Positions 38,425-48,454 are shown, counted from the stretch's first letter. The stretch: DNA of 64,000 nt from Antonospora locustae (GCA_007674295.1 CM017452.1:142240-206239); one strand, 5' to 3'. Numbers and translations: made by a program. Notes: generated from the sequence alone by a model not told the origin.

Positions 38425-39516
38425 TTAAGCACACGCTTCGCCGCCGTGATGACCGTGACCAAGATCGCCGAACACCGCAAGCTTCGTTCGAATAACACCG
38501 CAGTCGCGCTCTCTCGAGGATGCAACACACGAGATGGCCTTCTCAATCTCACGCTCCACAGAAATTACCACAAAGCGGAGACGGCTCTCCACAAATCTCT
38601 CTCTGCCTTCTATCAGGCATCGCAGGTGGCTGCACTCCTTCTCAAATATCTTCTCAAGCAGCGACCTGATCAGCGCCTCAGAGCCCTGGAATGCCTTGCC
38701 AATCTCCTTCTCAACATCCCTCATGAACTCTCCTGCAATCTCCTGGATTCTTCTAAGCTCGTCTGTGGTCTCTCTCTGCACCGCTGCAATCACGCTTCTC
38801 TGGAGCTCTCTGGTGTTGTTCTGCACAGTGGGCACCAAGCCACTAACTGTGTCTCTGACGATTGCAAGAAGCGCAGCATCAGCAAGCCCAAGAAGCCCGT
38901 TGAAGAAGTTTGTGTTCCTCTCGTTGAACCTTTCAAACTCCTCGTTGATTATTCTCTCGAGTTGTCTGTTGGTCTCCACAACGATGCCCTCTATCTTCTT
39001 AATTGCACGGTGCAGAGGCTCCTTGACAATCTCAATGACGTCCTTCTCGAGCTTGTTCATGTTCATGATGACAGCCTCGACAGCCTTCTCACCGGACTTT
39101 TCCATGGAGCGCTTGGCGCAGGCCGAGAGGTCGCTAAACTGGTGGCATATTGATTGGCCGATGTACAGATAGGACTCGCCAACAAGACACTTGATGTCGC
39201 AGAGAAGGCGTCGGCAGTGCCTTGAGATGCCCTTGTGATGGTGGTGGTGCTTTCGGTGCTGAATGTACCTTGGAGGCTCACATGGCTCGCATATAGGCTC
39301 TGGTTCGTAAACTTCACATTTTTCCACCTCCTTCTTTTTATGATGTTTCTTGCGATCTGTCTTAAAACACTCTGCAAATGCAGGTTCGCAGACTTCAACC
39401 TCGCTCGAGCTGCTGCTGGAGCTTTCACAGTGCTTGCCCTGTTTTTTGTAGTGCTTTCCAGCATAAGCACATGCCACAAGTACAAATAACATAGAGAATA
39501 CTCCACTTAATTTCAT
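38425..39516 (-). CDS. secreted His-rich helical protein (spore wall/polar tube candidate)
   Basis: A 363-residue protein with a clear signal peptide (MKLSGVFSMLFVLVACAYA, cleavage near residue 19). Then come a Ser run, a Cys-rich part with paired Glu/Cys (EVCEPAFAEC, EVEKCEVYEPEPICEPCEPP), a His/Lys block (HRKHHHHHKG, about 88-98) and about 230 residues of amphipathic helices without proline. The tail GHGHHGGEACA is again His-rich. The design (secreted, Cys plus His, long helices) is like extracellular coat proteins of microsporidia such as PTP3 or spore wall proteins, but I recognise no homology. It is convergent with RPA1 only 40 bp away. Confidence 0.7.
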   Translation of the reverse strand: MKLSGVFSMLFVLVACAYAGKHYKKQGKHCESSSSSSSEVEVCEPAFAECFKTDRKKHHKKKEVEKCEVYEPEPICEPCEPPRYIQHRKHHHHHKGISRHCRRLLCDIKCLVGESYLYIGQSICHQFSDLSACAKRSMEKSGEKAVEAVIMNMNKLEKDVIEIVKEPLHRAIKKIEGIVVETNRQLERIINEEFERFNERNTNFFNGLLGLADAALLAIVRDTVSGLVPTVQNNTRELQRSVIAAVQRETTDELRRIQEIAGEFMRDVEKEIGKAFQGSEALIRSLLEKIFEKECSHLRCLIEGRERFVESRLRFVVISVEREIEKAISCVASSRERDCGVIRTKLAVFGDLGHGHHGGEACA

Positions 39517-40434
39517 TTAATGCAGCGTGGCACATGCATATATACTTTTTGCAAAACACGCACGGTGTCTATGCAGCACAAAACTTCCTTTTTTGGAAGC
39601 ATTTTGTTTGTTTTTTTGCAGAAATACGTTCTGGACTCACAATTTGTGCACAGAGAGACTGGGCAAAAGAAGCTCAAAACTTAATTGAGGCAGTCATCGG
39701 CACTGGATTGCAGCATCATGGATGAGAATGACGTCTTAAAGCAGCACCACCATGTATGTTTTTGTCGACTCAGACGCACATTAGGACGTTTGACAAACCT
39801 TTGACAAATGCCATACAGTGCGAGTCACCATGTAAATAGTTAAAGAAAGTACGCCATCGCTTGAAGTAGGTAACTACAGCGCAGATGTATGCGTAAGGGG
39901 TTTCTATCAGGACCAAGTATGAAGTAAACAAAATTCTAGGTTATTTGAAAGACACTGTTTTATACTAAATGTTCAAATGCATGTGCTGCGCATAGTTGAT
40001 CTTGCCTGTTTCCGAAAAGAAAAGGCTGCTTGCATTTAAAGACAGCTGCGGACATCAATAGCCAATTTGTGATTAACCAATTATTTGAAGACAATAAGTT
40101 CTTGCCTTACCAGAGACAGGTTCATAAATTACTGCAGACACGTCTTGTCTCTGCTCTAAAATGCGAAAATGAGACATGCGTATGCTATGTTCAAAATTAC
40201 AGCCACGAAACTGTGATTTTAAGCGATGCGTGAACTCCTGCAGAGATACAGGATGTTTGTTTTGTTAGGAATAGCAGCGCATTCCCGCCTTTCCGCTGTA
40301 GAAAGCACAGTCCTCTGTGCATCTCTGCAACTGAAACATTGTGTGCAAACACAGATTATAGCATCACAGAGAGAGTGTAGCGCACTGATCTGTGCCCATA
40401 CATTGCATAACATTCACAAAGATGCAGGAACATT
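39517..40434. other. long spacer, no gene supported
   Basis: About 0.9 kb upstream of the His-rich protein gene. Short open frames exist but have no CCC box and no recognisable product. No tRNA signature was found. Confidence 0.45.
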
Positions 40435-40881
40435 CTACTTCTCATGCACACCGCTACTGTTGTCTTCAAACAGGGCAAAGCCGTTGACCTTTTGCACAAG
40501 CCTTCTGAGTCTCTCTGCGCCCTTTGCAAAGTTCTTTTTTTTGCGTGCACTTAGAGAGGACCACTCTCTGCAGCAAGCCTGCTCAAAGCTTTTGAAGTCT
40601 GTGCCAAGCGTCTTCACCTCCCTCAGCTTTTCTCTTATGAAGTAGAAAAAAGTTGGCACCTTGTAGAAAAGTTCTCTCTTTCTCTGACTTGAGAAAAAGC
40701 GTGCCGATCTTTCAAGCTTCTCTACAATTGCAAGATTGTCATCCTGCTGCGTATTTCCGCTGTATATGTCTGCAAATATCCTTGATGCCATCTCAAAGCA
40801 CTTGCTCAAGTGTGCAGTGCTGACTTCGAATTTTTTCTGGAGCATATTTTCTTTGCTGAACAGGCTTCTTCTAGAATTCAT
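40435..40881 (-). CDS. HMG-box-like small protein
   Basis: A 148-residue basic protein. The C-terminal half (about 65-130) fits a divergent HMG box: KVPTFFYFIREKLREVKTLGTDFKSFEQACCREWSSLSARKKKNFAKGAERL, with the F-x-x-F-x-R-E start and W-x-x-LS-x-x-x-KK-x-F third-helix pattern. HMG boxes bend DNA. The first 60 residues are helical without a family match. Double CCC (rc of 40884-40890, ACCCACCCAG) sits directly before the ATG, so the start is well supported. Confidence 0.5.
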   Translation of the reverse strand: MNSRRSLFSKENMLQKKFEVSTAHLSKCFEMASRIFADIYSGNTQQDDNLAIVEKLERSARFFSSQRKRELFYKVPTFFYFIREKLREVKTLGTDFKSFEQACCREWSSLSARKKKNFAKGAERLRRLVQKVNGFALFEDNSSGVHEK

Positions 40882-42161
40882 CTGGGTGGGTACACTATGT
40901 TACAGTAAATACCCATCTGGACTTCTGGGCGAGAAAACACACGAGAACAGGCAGACTCACGGTATACGGGTTTCAGTTCTGTCAGAATGAGCAGGTGAGA
41001 AAGAAGCCTCGTTTGTAGCATTAGTTTGCCAATGCGTGCCAGTTTTGTAAATGCATTTTCTGACTTATAGAATGCAAAGTCTCATTCGAGCAAATTTAGC
41101 TATTACGAATCAGAGCAGTAGACTGCTCAGAGATTAACATGTCTCACATAAGCAAGAACGTGCAGTATACTCGTGATTTCACTAAGCTAGTGCGTCATAT
41201 GCTTCTAACATCCATATTCTCACCGCGCAACAGCGTTGGGGCTTTTTCTGCTGCACAGAACACATGCTAAGTTTGAGTGCAGAGAATCAGAGAGTCTCTG
41301 GACTGGCATGTAAAAAAAGGCGTTGCTGTTATGCTAGGGGCCCGCTCACACTGTGAAGGGATTTTCTCATAACAAAATCTTCTCTTCTGATAAAAACTTG
41401 ATCTGAAATGAGGCTGCAGATGCAGACTGGAATGTGGAGAAATGTGCTACATAGGACTTTCTTGTGTATTTTTCCTCCTGTTCTGGACGAATGTCCATCT
41501 GAATTGTGCCCAGCGCGTCATTTTATTACGAGTGAGACAAAGAAAAAGGTTCTTTGCAACAATGTCGCATGGGGCGGAGATAAGCTAAGAACACATAATG
41601 ACGACTGAAAGACAGGCTGTAATCATCTAGACATCGCCTAACGCAAGAGTCGTGAAGCCAGTGACAGACAAAATATGCAATGCAGGTAAGCTCTTTGCAA
41701 GTGCTAGGGAGAAAGAATCATCTAAGGTCAAGAGCATTTCTGCTGCAGGTGCTCATGTACTCCATTTGAGACATATGAATAGAAAATGAGGCTTTTTTCC
41801 ATACATGTGCACGCTTTATGTGAGATAAAAGAGGCATGTGCTTCGTAGCATCAAACAGCTATGGAGGAGCTTGATGTATCAAGAGACACACTGAGAGGGT
41901 ATGCACGTGCACATGAAAGCCTGTGTCTCAATTTGCGTGTCAAATGCTTCTGAAAAAGAACTTGCATGACAGACCCCAGCTTTAATGATGGTCACACAGT
42001 GGATGCACATGGCAGCAAAAGTCATAGATGCACTTTGTCTAGTTGCATAGGTCGGAACAGTGGAATGCCGCACGTTTCTGCAGCAAGTCAAGCTGCCTGC
42101 CGCAGCCACCATGCTTGTTGCAGGCAGCACCACACACACAGCCAGGGCATCCGGTTGCATT
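40882..42161. other. 1.3 kb spacer, no gene supported
   Basis: The longest gene-free stretch before the LRR/rDNA region. A 66-codon open frame at 41408 has no supporting feature. I saw no tRNA, repeat or rRNA fragment. Confidence 0.45.
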
Positions 42162-42464
42162 ATGATGTGCAGAATATGTGGAAAGCAGTATCTTCCAGAG
42201 CGCGTGGAAGTTGGAATGTGCAGTGAGTGCACACATCACCGAGCGAATGTTCTACAAAGGCCCAGCCCAACAAGCAGAGAAAATGAGGAAGAAAGGGAAA
42301 GAAGAAGAATACAGCAAGAGGAAGCAAAACGAAGAAAAGAGGCACTTGAAAGAGAGAGGTTTCATGCCAAACTTGAGCGGCAGAGACAAAGGGAAATAGA
42401 AAAACAGAGAAAAGAACGTAACAGTGGTAAAAAGGAAGCATCTTGGTTCACAAGAAAGCACTAG
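42162..42464 (+). CDS. small zinc-ribbon coiled-coil protein
   Basis: A 100-residue protein from ATG-ATG at 42162/42165. MMCRICGKQYLPERVEVGMCSECTHH has C-x2-C and C-x2-C seventeen residues apart, a plausible zinc ribbon. It is followed by 60 residues of very charged Glu/Arg/Lys helix (EERERRRIQQEEAKRRKEALERERFHAKLERQRQREIEKQ) ending WFTRKH. I recognise no family. Length and compositional bias mean it could be an accidental frame, but the well-placed cysteines favour a real gene. Confidence 0.45.
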   Translation: MMCRICGKQYLPERVEVGMCSECTHHRANVLQRPSPTSRENEEERERRRIQQEEAKRRKEALERERFHAKLERQRQREIEKQRKERNSGKKEASWFTRKH

Positions 42465-42852
42465 AAAGATTATGTCCTGGTATTTCTACAAAAAAGCATT
42501 TATTTATTTATTTCAACTAGTCCTTTAGCATGTTTGAGTTTTCAATCGCTAAATTTGATTTTCAGCTTCTTTCTCGCAGAAAGTATAATTGGTACACACT
42601 ACTCAACCAAGATCTTGGCTAACTAGCTTCTCTTTTTGCTGGACACGAACATAGATCTGAAGTGACGATACACAGCAATGGACGTAAGTCGTGATGCTAC
42701 CAACCAGACGCCAGTATGGACACTGAAGTAGAAATGACATAAACAGAGTACGAACACTGAGCTCGTATATAAAAACTGTTTTTGCCCTCTTTTTTCGCAG
42801 GTCCTGCAAAGCTTTTAACATTAAAAGCACAATATGAAAACGACCCCTTTCA
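42465..42852. other. intergenic spacer
   Basis: No gene or RNA supported. CCCC at 42844-42847 belongs to the next gene. Confidence 0.4.
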
Positions 42853-43551
42853 ATGATATTCGATCTGGTCGCATACTTCTCATGCATAGCTGCTACTTTC
42901 AATATCGACTCTTTCTGTCAGATTAACAAAAAATCAGAAGAAATATCAGAGAACACTTCGTGTTTTGTTAAAATCCAGGTTGATGTTGACGAGTTCGACA
43001 CGTACAGTGGGCAGATACTTCCAACAAAAAAGTACGTTAAGATGCTGCCGATACCAAAAGGATCGTCCAGTGAAGTAAAGGTTGAGCTGAAAAGCTTTCT
43101 AGAAAAGTTCAGTAGCGAGCCAGTTACTGTGCATGACGCTTATGTTGGGCCACAAAAAGCCTCTTCTAGAATAAGAGGAAAGATATACAGCAATATCAAG
43201 ACTGTGTGCGCGAAAAACAAGGACTTGTATGCTAAGATGACAGTAGATCTAGTCGACAGGAAGGGCATGCCGATGGACTACAGAATGTACAAGAGAAACA
43301 TTACAGCAAGAACAGGATATCTTGTTGCTGCGACTGCGACTTCGGCATTGCTTATGCCCATTGGAATTACATTAGCACCACTATTTCTGTGTTTTGACAT
43401 CATAAAAAGGAATAATTATGCTAAACTTGGCTACCACTCTGGATGTTCATGCCTTAGCATCTGGGAATGGATAATGTATCCACAACAGCACATGTGGTCA
43501 AGAGTATTTGCCGAGAAAGGCACTAGGTGTATTGTAGTCGTTGTAAGTTAA
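42853..43551 (+). CDS. predicted secreted or membrane protein, unknown
   Basis: A 232-residue protein. The N-terminus MIFDLVAYFSCIAATFNIDSF is a likely signal peptide or anchor. A polar domain of about 125 residues follows (FVKIQVDVDEFDTYSG, KVELKSFLEKFSSEPVTVHDAYVGP). A hydrophobic stretch sits near residues 155-180 (YLVAATATSALLMPIGITLAPLFLCFDII). The C-terminal tail contains CSCLSIWEWIMYP. CCCC six bases before the ATG supports the start. I recognise no family; it could be an ER or surface protein. It is the last ordinary gene before the LRR/rDNA block. Confidence 0.55.
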   Translation: MIFDLVAYFSCIAATFNIDSFCQINKKSEEISENTSCFVKIQVDVDEFDTYSGQILPTKKYVKMLPIPKGSSSEVKVELKSFLEKFSSEPVTVHDAYVGPQKASSRIRGKIYSNIKTVCAKNKDLYAKMTVDLVDRKGMPMDYRMYKRNITARTGYLVAATATSALLMPIGITLAPLFLCFDIIKRNNYAKLGYHSGCSCLSIWEWIMYPQQHMWSRVFAEKGTRCIVVVVS

Positions 43552-44107
43552 GCAAAATTGTCTTTACCTAAAATGTACAACAGTTCAGGATTTGTTTTTT
43601 CCGATCGACCTGAGTTGCCGCAGTGAGCTAATTAACACTGAAAGTACATAACGGAACAGCATAAGTAAATATGATACCATGCAATGAAAGAGGTGGATAT
43701 AATGCAAATTTTCGGCGTGGAAAAGACAAGCAAAATGCTATAAACAGAGCAAGCGGACCGAAAGAAACTGCACACGAAGGAAACACAGAGCCCAGACCCA
43801 GATCTCCAGATGTCGTGCTAGAGCGGGACACTCATCGCAATGGTGGAAGCTTCAAATCCACTGATACCATATCTTGACGTAATTTGACACTGTGAAGAGA
43901 AGCTGAGCACGAGAATTGCAGGTTGATTGAGTCTAGTGCTGGAAGCAATCACCAACAGACAGTTTCGCAATAACCACCTGGGCGTGGAAACTGTCCTTTC
44001 CAAATAAAAACAACTTGCAACAGAAGACAGCGGCACCTGTCATCAAATGTCAAAAATGTACGTACAATTCTAATTTGACATGTAGTAAAGAAAATTAAAC
44101 AAGGCAC
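43552..44107. other. spacer before the LRR-I gene
   Basis: No gene supported. The boundary between single-copy genes and the multigene/rDNA block falls in or near this spacer. Confidence 0.4.
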
Positions 44108-45408
44108 ATGATCAGAAATGCAGCACATGTTGCACTTGCACTGATGCAAATACTTGAAGTGGCAGGAACGAGGCTTGACTACAGAGGAAGATATCTTCGA
44201 GAGATACCAAGAGAGGTGTTTGAAGCCAAGGACTTGGAGATGCTTGATCTCAGTGGCAACCGGCTGACAGCACTTCCGGAGGAAATTGGAAATCTGTCGA
44301 TGCTGCAAGTACTTGATCTTAGTTGCAACCAGCTGGAAGAACTTCTCGAGGAAATAGGAGATCTGTCGATGCTGAAAGACCTTCGTCTTTGTCACAACAA
44401 ACTGACAGCACTTCCAGTGACAATAGGACGTCTGGAGAGGCTGCAGAAGCTTTATCTTGATAACAATCAGCTGACAGAACTTCCCGAGACAATAGGAGAT
44501 CTGTCGCAGCTTCTAGCGCTTAGTCTTAGTCGTAATGAACTGACAACGATTTCGATGAGAATAGGCAAACTGTCACAACTGCAGGTGCTTGACCTTAGAA
44601 ACAATCAATTAACTTCGCTCCCACACACAATGGCTGGTCTTCCAAGAATCACGATGCTCGATCTCAGAAACAATCCCCTTGTAGAGCGCGGTGAGGGCGA
44701 TACTCTTGGGTGGCAGATCTCCGTGAGCGGCTCGGAGACAATGTCCTTCTCTCTCAGAACGAACTTGCAGGCCCAGTCACGGTGATCAATGAGGACGACG
44801 TGTACAGAAGACTCAGAGAGGACACTCTCCACTGGAACATAGAGAGACTCCGGCACATCGTCGTCGACAGTGTCACACCCCCCACACTCAGTGCACACGA
44901 CCTTCTTGCCATCTGGACACAAAGACTAGCCGAACACGCACCGCCCACCACCGACGGAAGAGACATGGCAAGCTACATCAAGACCGTCTACGGCATAGAC
45001 GAAAATGCATTTCAAGGATGGAAAATGTATACAAAGTCGCTTGCAGAAACACAGGCCCTGCTCGAGGCAGTGCTGGTCAGGCTGAGAGACTGCACAGAGA
45101 ATGCACGGGCGTATGTGCCCGAGTTGTGCGAGGCCCTGCGGTGGTGTCCTGACAGGCAGAAGGCGTGTCTTGCCATGGTGCATCGAGCACTGTACGGGGG
45201 AGAGGACAGGGGCACGTTTGAGTCGTTTGTGGAGCAGAGAGTGGGAGAGCTGAAGAGCATTGTTCTGGACGTTGTGGTGATGCCGGGACAGGCCACACAG
45301 AACGTGCACGTGCTAAACACGTGGCGACACATACTACGAGACAGGCTGGGCATACGCACGGAGTATGAGTCGCGAATGGGCACGTTCAATCAGGACATTT
45401 ACGGGGGC
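44108..45408 (+). pseudogene. LRR-I gene, left copy: LRRs plus NEL-like domain, frameshifted and cut at a scaffold join
   Basis: Starts MIRNAAHVALALMQIL, with no classical signal peptide, then about seven 23-residue LRRs of the type L-x-x-L-x-L-x-x-N-x-L-x-x-LP-x-x-IG (44,230-44,690). A one-base deletion near 44,713 relative to the right copy (GGTGGC-AGATCT against GGTGGCTAGATCT) shifts the frame. The C-terminal domain continues from 44,710 with IWTQRLAEH, LCEALRWCPDRQKACLAMV (Cys codon 45145-45147) and WRHILRDRLGI. It stops at the N at 45409. Several codons differ from the right copy (MVHRAL for MVYRAL, HVLNTW for HVHNTW, TFNQD for TYDQD), so it is a different locus. See the right copy for the domain argument. 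Confidence 0.75.
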
Positions 45409-45409
45409 N
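45409..45409. other. scaffold join (single N)
   Basis: One N. The sequence after it (from 45410) repeats 45117 onwards, so two LRR-I copies were butted together. The join is not a real tandem duplication. Confidence 0.8.
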
Positions 45410-45996
45410 TGCCCGAGTTGTGCGAGGCCCTGCGTGGTGTCCTGACAGGCAGAAGGCGTGTCTTGCCATGGTGTATCGAGCACTGTACGGGGGAGAGGAC
45501 AGGGGCACGTTTGAGTCGTTTGTGGAGCAGAGGGTGGGAGAGCTGAAGAGCATTGTTCTGGACGTTGTGGTGATGCCGGGACAGGCCACACAGAATGTGC
45601 ACGTGCACAACACGTGGCGACACATACTACGAGATAGGCTGGGCATACGCACGGAGTATGAGTCGCGAATGGGCACGTACGATCAGGACATTTACGGGGG
45701 GCAGTGTGGGTAATGTGCTGGATGTGTTTTACAGAAAGTTCACGCCTTTGTACGTGATACGGAAGCTGGGCGAGGAGATCAACGAGAGCGAGAAATGGCT
45801 GGTGGAGGCAGGGGCGTATCTGAGCGGAAGGCTGGACAAAGAGGAGTATGCAAGAAGGGTGTTTGAGTATGCGGAAGAGGAAGACATCGAGTACATGAAC
45901 CCAAAGAGAATCAGCGAGAAGGGCGTCGAGGACATTCTGGTGGACATGGGCATTCTGGTGCGGGGGAGAAAGAGAGGAGAGGAGAGCACGGAATAA
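45410..45996 (+). pseudogene. LRR-I gene 3' part (second copy, NEL-like domain C-terminal half)
   Basis: The 3' end of an LRR-I gene almost identical to the right arm (53613-54199, reverse). It begins at LCEALR and shows two one-base indels relative to that arm: CTGCGTGGTG for CTGCGGTGGTG near 45,432, and an extra G in the G run near 45,700. The C-terminal segment from about 45,700 (VLDVFYRKFTPLYVIRKLGEEINESEKWLVEAGAYLSG) is intact to the stop at 45994-45996. The indels lie close to the contig end and in homopolymers, so they are likely errors rather than mutations. Confidence 0.7.
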
Positions 45997-46086
45997 GCGG
46001 AGGTCAAGAGACGGACAGGAGCAGAGACCAGCAGGGAGGGTAGGCATACGGGAAAGAAGGAAGCACAAGAACACCGTGCGACATGG

Positions 46087-46260
46087 AGACAAACAAATAA
46101 AGGACATTCAACATTAGTCAGATTCTAGCACAAGTACCAGGACACAGAGTCACCCTGGGTCCAAAGAGAGAGCTAGGAACACCATTGAGTCAGTGGAGAA
46201 GAGTGTGCAGAGGAGCAGACGAGAGTGGGGGACACCAACGAGTATGAAGTCAAGTCAGAG
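46087..46260 (+). pseudogene. relic of the 5' region of an LRR-II gene
   Basis: 46,087-46,210 resembles the upstream flank of the intact LRR-II gene (rc of about 60,500-60,640): AACAAATAAAGGA, then C-x-CAAGT-xx-CAG-x-ACACA, then GTCCAAA, then CAT-GAGT-x-x-GTGGAG, in the same order. At 46,231-46,256 the bases for NEYEVKS of LRR-II (rc of 60311-60335) follow. The rest of the gene has gone and a purine-rich tract takes over. Confidence 0.5.
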
Positions 46261-46620
46261 GAGGAAAAGGGAGACAAGGAGGCGGAGTAGAGAAGTGGAG
46301 AGGAAAGGCAGGAGAGGGGTATGAGAGGAAAGGCAGGAGGAGGAAAGGCAGGAGGAGGAAAGGCAGGAGGAGGAAAGGCAGGAGAGAGGAGAAACGGGAC
46401 GAGGAACGGAGCGGGAAAGGAGGGATAGGGGGAAGCGGGGAAGGAAAAGGGGGAGGGGGCAGGGAGGAAAGCGCAGGAGGAGGAGAGGGAGGAGAGGGAG
46501 AGGGAGAGGGAAGGAGACGCAGACGACGACAGAGAGGCAAGGGGACGGGAGGAGAGAGAGGGAGACGAGGACAGGGAGAAGAGGGGGGAAAGAAAGAAGA
46601 GGAGAAAAAAAAAAGAGCGG
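46251..46620 (+). repeat. polypurine tract upstream of the SSU rRNA gene
   Basis: About 370 bases that are almost pure A/G on this strand (GGAGGAAAAGGG, GAGAGGGAGAGGGAGAGG, then a run of ten As near 46,610). It ends about 150 bases before the SSU. Long open frames on the opposite strand here (Leu/Pro/Ser-rich) are by-products of composition. Confidence 0.85.
46327..46386 (+). repeat. 15-bp minisatellite, four copies
   Basis: Unit GGAAAGGCAGGAGGA repeated four times. The right arm (53241-53285) has three copies, a length difference between otherwise near-identical arms. Confidence 0.9.
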
Positions 46621-46774
46621 CGCGTAGGGGCGACCCGAGACAAGGGAGGGCGAGACACTCGAGGGAGACGCAGGGCGTGTTGCGGTGGGGGCGACGGAGC
46701 AGATCGGCACATCGGGAGAGGATGGGCACGGGTCGGCGGACAGGGCGCAGGCGGGAACGGAGAGGAAGCGAGAG

Positions 46775-48175
46775 CACCAGGTTGATTCTGCCTGACGTGT
46801 GCGCTAGTCTTGGGGACTTAGCCATGCAAGCCAGCGAAGCGGCGCGGAGCGGCGGACGGCTCAGTAGGACGGCGATAATCCACCCGCAGCAGAGACAAGG
46901 ATAACCGCGGCAAGCTGCGGCTAAGACATGGACAGGCTGCGGCGCGGGGAGGCGCGGGCAGCGGACAGGGAGCGGCTGCGGCGGAGTTGCTGGCCCATCA
47001 GCTGGTAGGTAGGGTAAGGGCCTACCTAGGCGACGACGGGTGACGGGGGGTGAGAGCCCGGAACCGGAGAGGGAGCCTGAGAAACAGCTCCCACGTCCAA
47101 GGACGGCAGCAGGCGCGGAACTTGCCCAATCCCGGCGGGGGAGGCAGCCACAAGACGTGGGGGCCCGGAACGCACGGCAAAGGAGTGCGGGGCGACTGGA
47201 GGGCAAGTCTGGTGCCAGCAGCCGCGGTAATTCCAGCTCCAGGAGCGCACATGAGTGTTGCTGCAGTTAAAACGTCCGTAGTCGGCCCGGGCGCGCTGTG
47301 AGGAAACCGCGGGGCCCAAGGCGGCGGGCAGCACGGGAGCGGGGGCGACAGGAACGGACAACGGCCGCGGGATCCGGGGGCGAGAGGTGAAAATCGGGGA
47401 CCCCCGCGGGGACGGGCGGAAGCGAAGGCGGCGGCCGGGGACGTGTCCGTTGATCAAGGACGAAGGCCGGAGGATCAAAGATGATTAGATACCGTCGTAG
47501 TTCCGGCAGTAAACGATGCCGACGGGGCGAGGCCAGGGGGCTGTGTCCGGGAGAAATTGGAGTGTTTGGGCTCTGGGGATAGTACGGTCGCAAGACAGAA
47601 ACTTAAAGAAATTGACGGAAGGACACCACAAGGAGTGGAGTGTGCGGCTTAATTTGACTCAACGCGGGGCAGCTTACCAGGGCCGGATGCGCGGGAGATT
47701 GGCGGCGGAGCGCCCCCGAGATTGCGCAGGGAGTGGTGCATGGCCGTTTGCAACACGTGGGGTGACCTGTCTGGTTGATTCCGACAACGCGTGAGGCCTG
47801 GGGTGCAGCAGGGGCTGTGCGACGGGCGGCGGCAAGCTGCAGGAGGGCAGGCGAAAACAGGTCAGTGATGCCCTCAGATGCTCTGGGCTGCACGCGCACT
47901 ACAATGGCGCGGCGAGCGGGAGTGCCGGGAGGCGCGGGCGAGGCCGTGGCGCAGCAGGGATGGGGGCCTGGAAGGGTGCCCTGAACGAGGAATTCCTAGT
48001 AGCCGCGGGTCACCAAGCCGCGGCGAATGAGTCCCTGTTCTTTGTACACACCGCCCGTCACTACCTAAGATGGATGTGCAGGCGAGGAGGCTGGGCAGGC
48101 ACCCCGAGCCTGTGCAACTAGATAAGGTATAAGTCGTAACAAGGCTGCAGTAGGTGAACCTGCGGCAGGATCACT
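46775..48175 (+). rRNA. SSU (16S-like) rRNA, left arm
   Basis: Begins CACCAGGTTGATTCTGCC and ends TGCGGCAGGATCACTAG, the standard eukaryotic SSU ends. Core landmarks: GTGCCAGCAGCCGCGGTAAT near 47,211, GATTAGATACCGTCGTAGTT near 47,482, TTTGACTCAACGCGG near 47,655, TGTACACACCGCCCGTCA near 48,043. Length of about 1.4 kb is microsporidian, since the eukaryote-specific expansion segments are missing. It is markedly GC-rich compared with the protein genes. It is transcribed by Pol I, whose RPA1 and RPA43-like subunits are encoded in this window. Confidence 0.97.
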
Positions 48176-48454
48176 AGAGGTAGCAGGGGCGGTGGTGGAG
48201 TGCTGTGGTGGAGTGAGTGTGGAGTGAGTGTGGAGTGCTGTGGTGGAGTGAGTGTGGAGTGAGTGTGCGGACATGCACGCGGCAGAGCACACCACACATC
48301 ATGCACACCACACATGCACAGCACATGCACAGCACATGCACAGCACTCCACCACACATCATGCACACCACACACATGCACAGCACATGCACAGCACTCCA
48401 CCACACATCATGCACAGCACATGCACAGCACACATCATGCACACAACACACCCC
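48176..48454 (+). repeat. ITS with two short tandem-repeat blocks
   Basis: Between SSU and LSU. The first block is built from TGGAGTGAGTG units (about 48,190-48,268). The second is built from ATGCACAGCAC and CACCACACATC units (about 48,295-48,445). The right-arm ITS lacks one 11-base unit of block 1 and differs in block 2. There is no ITS2, because the 5.8S-like sequence opens the LSU. Confidence 0.85.

Noticed and set aside
44108..45996. Plus-strand LRR-I gene as a clear pseudogene
   Set aside because: Its breaks are one-base indels near a contig end and at a join, so sequencing or assembly error is as likely as true decay. I record it as broken but do not conclude loss of function.
46250..47206. 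Long minus-strand open frames rich in Leu, Pro and Ser (up to 318 codons) and their mirror at 52418-53436
   Set aside because: They run through the polypurine tract and into the SSU gene, so they come from base composition and lack stops by chance.
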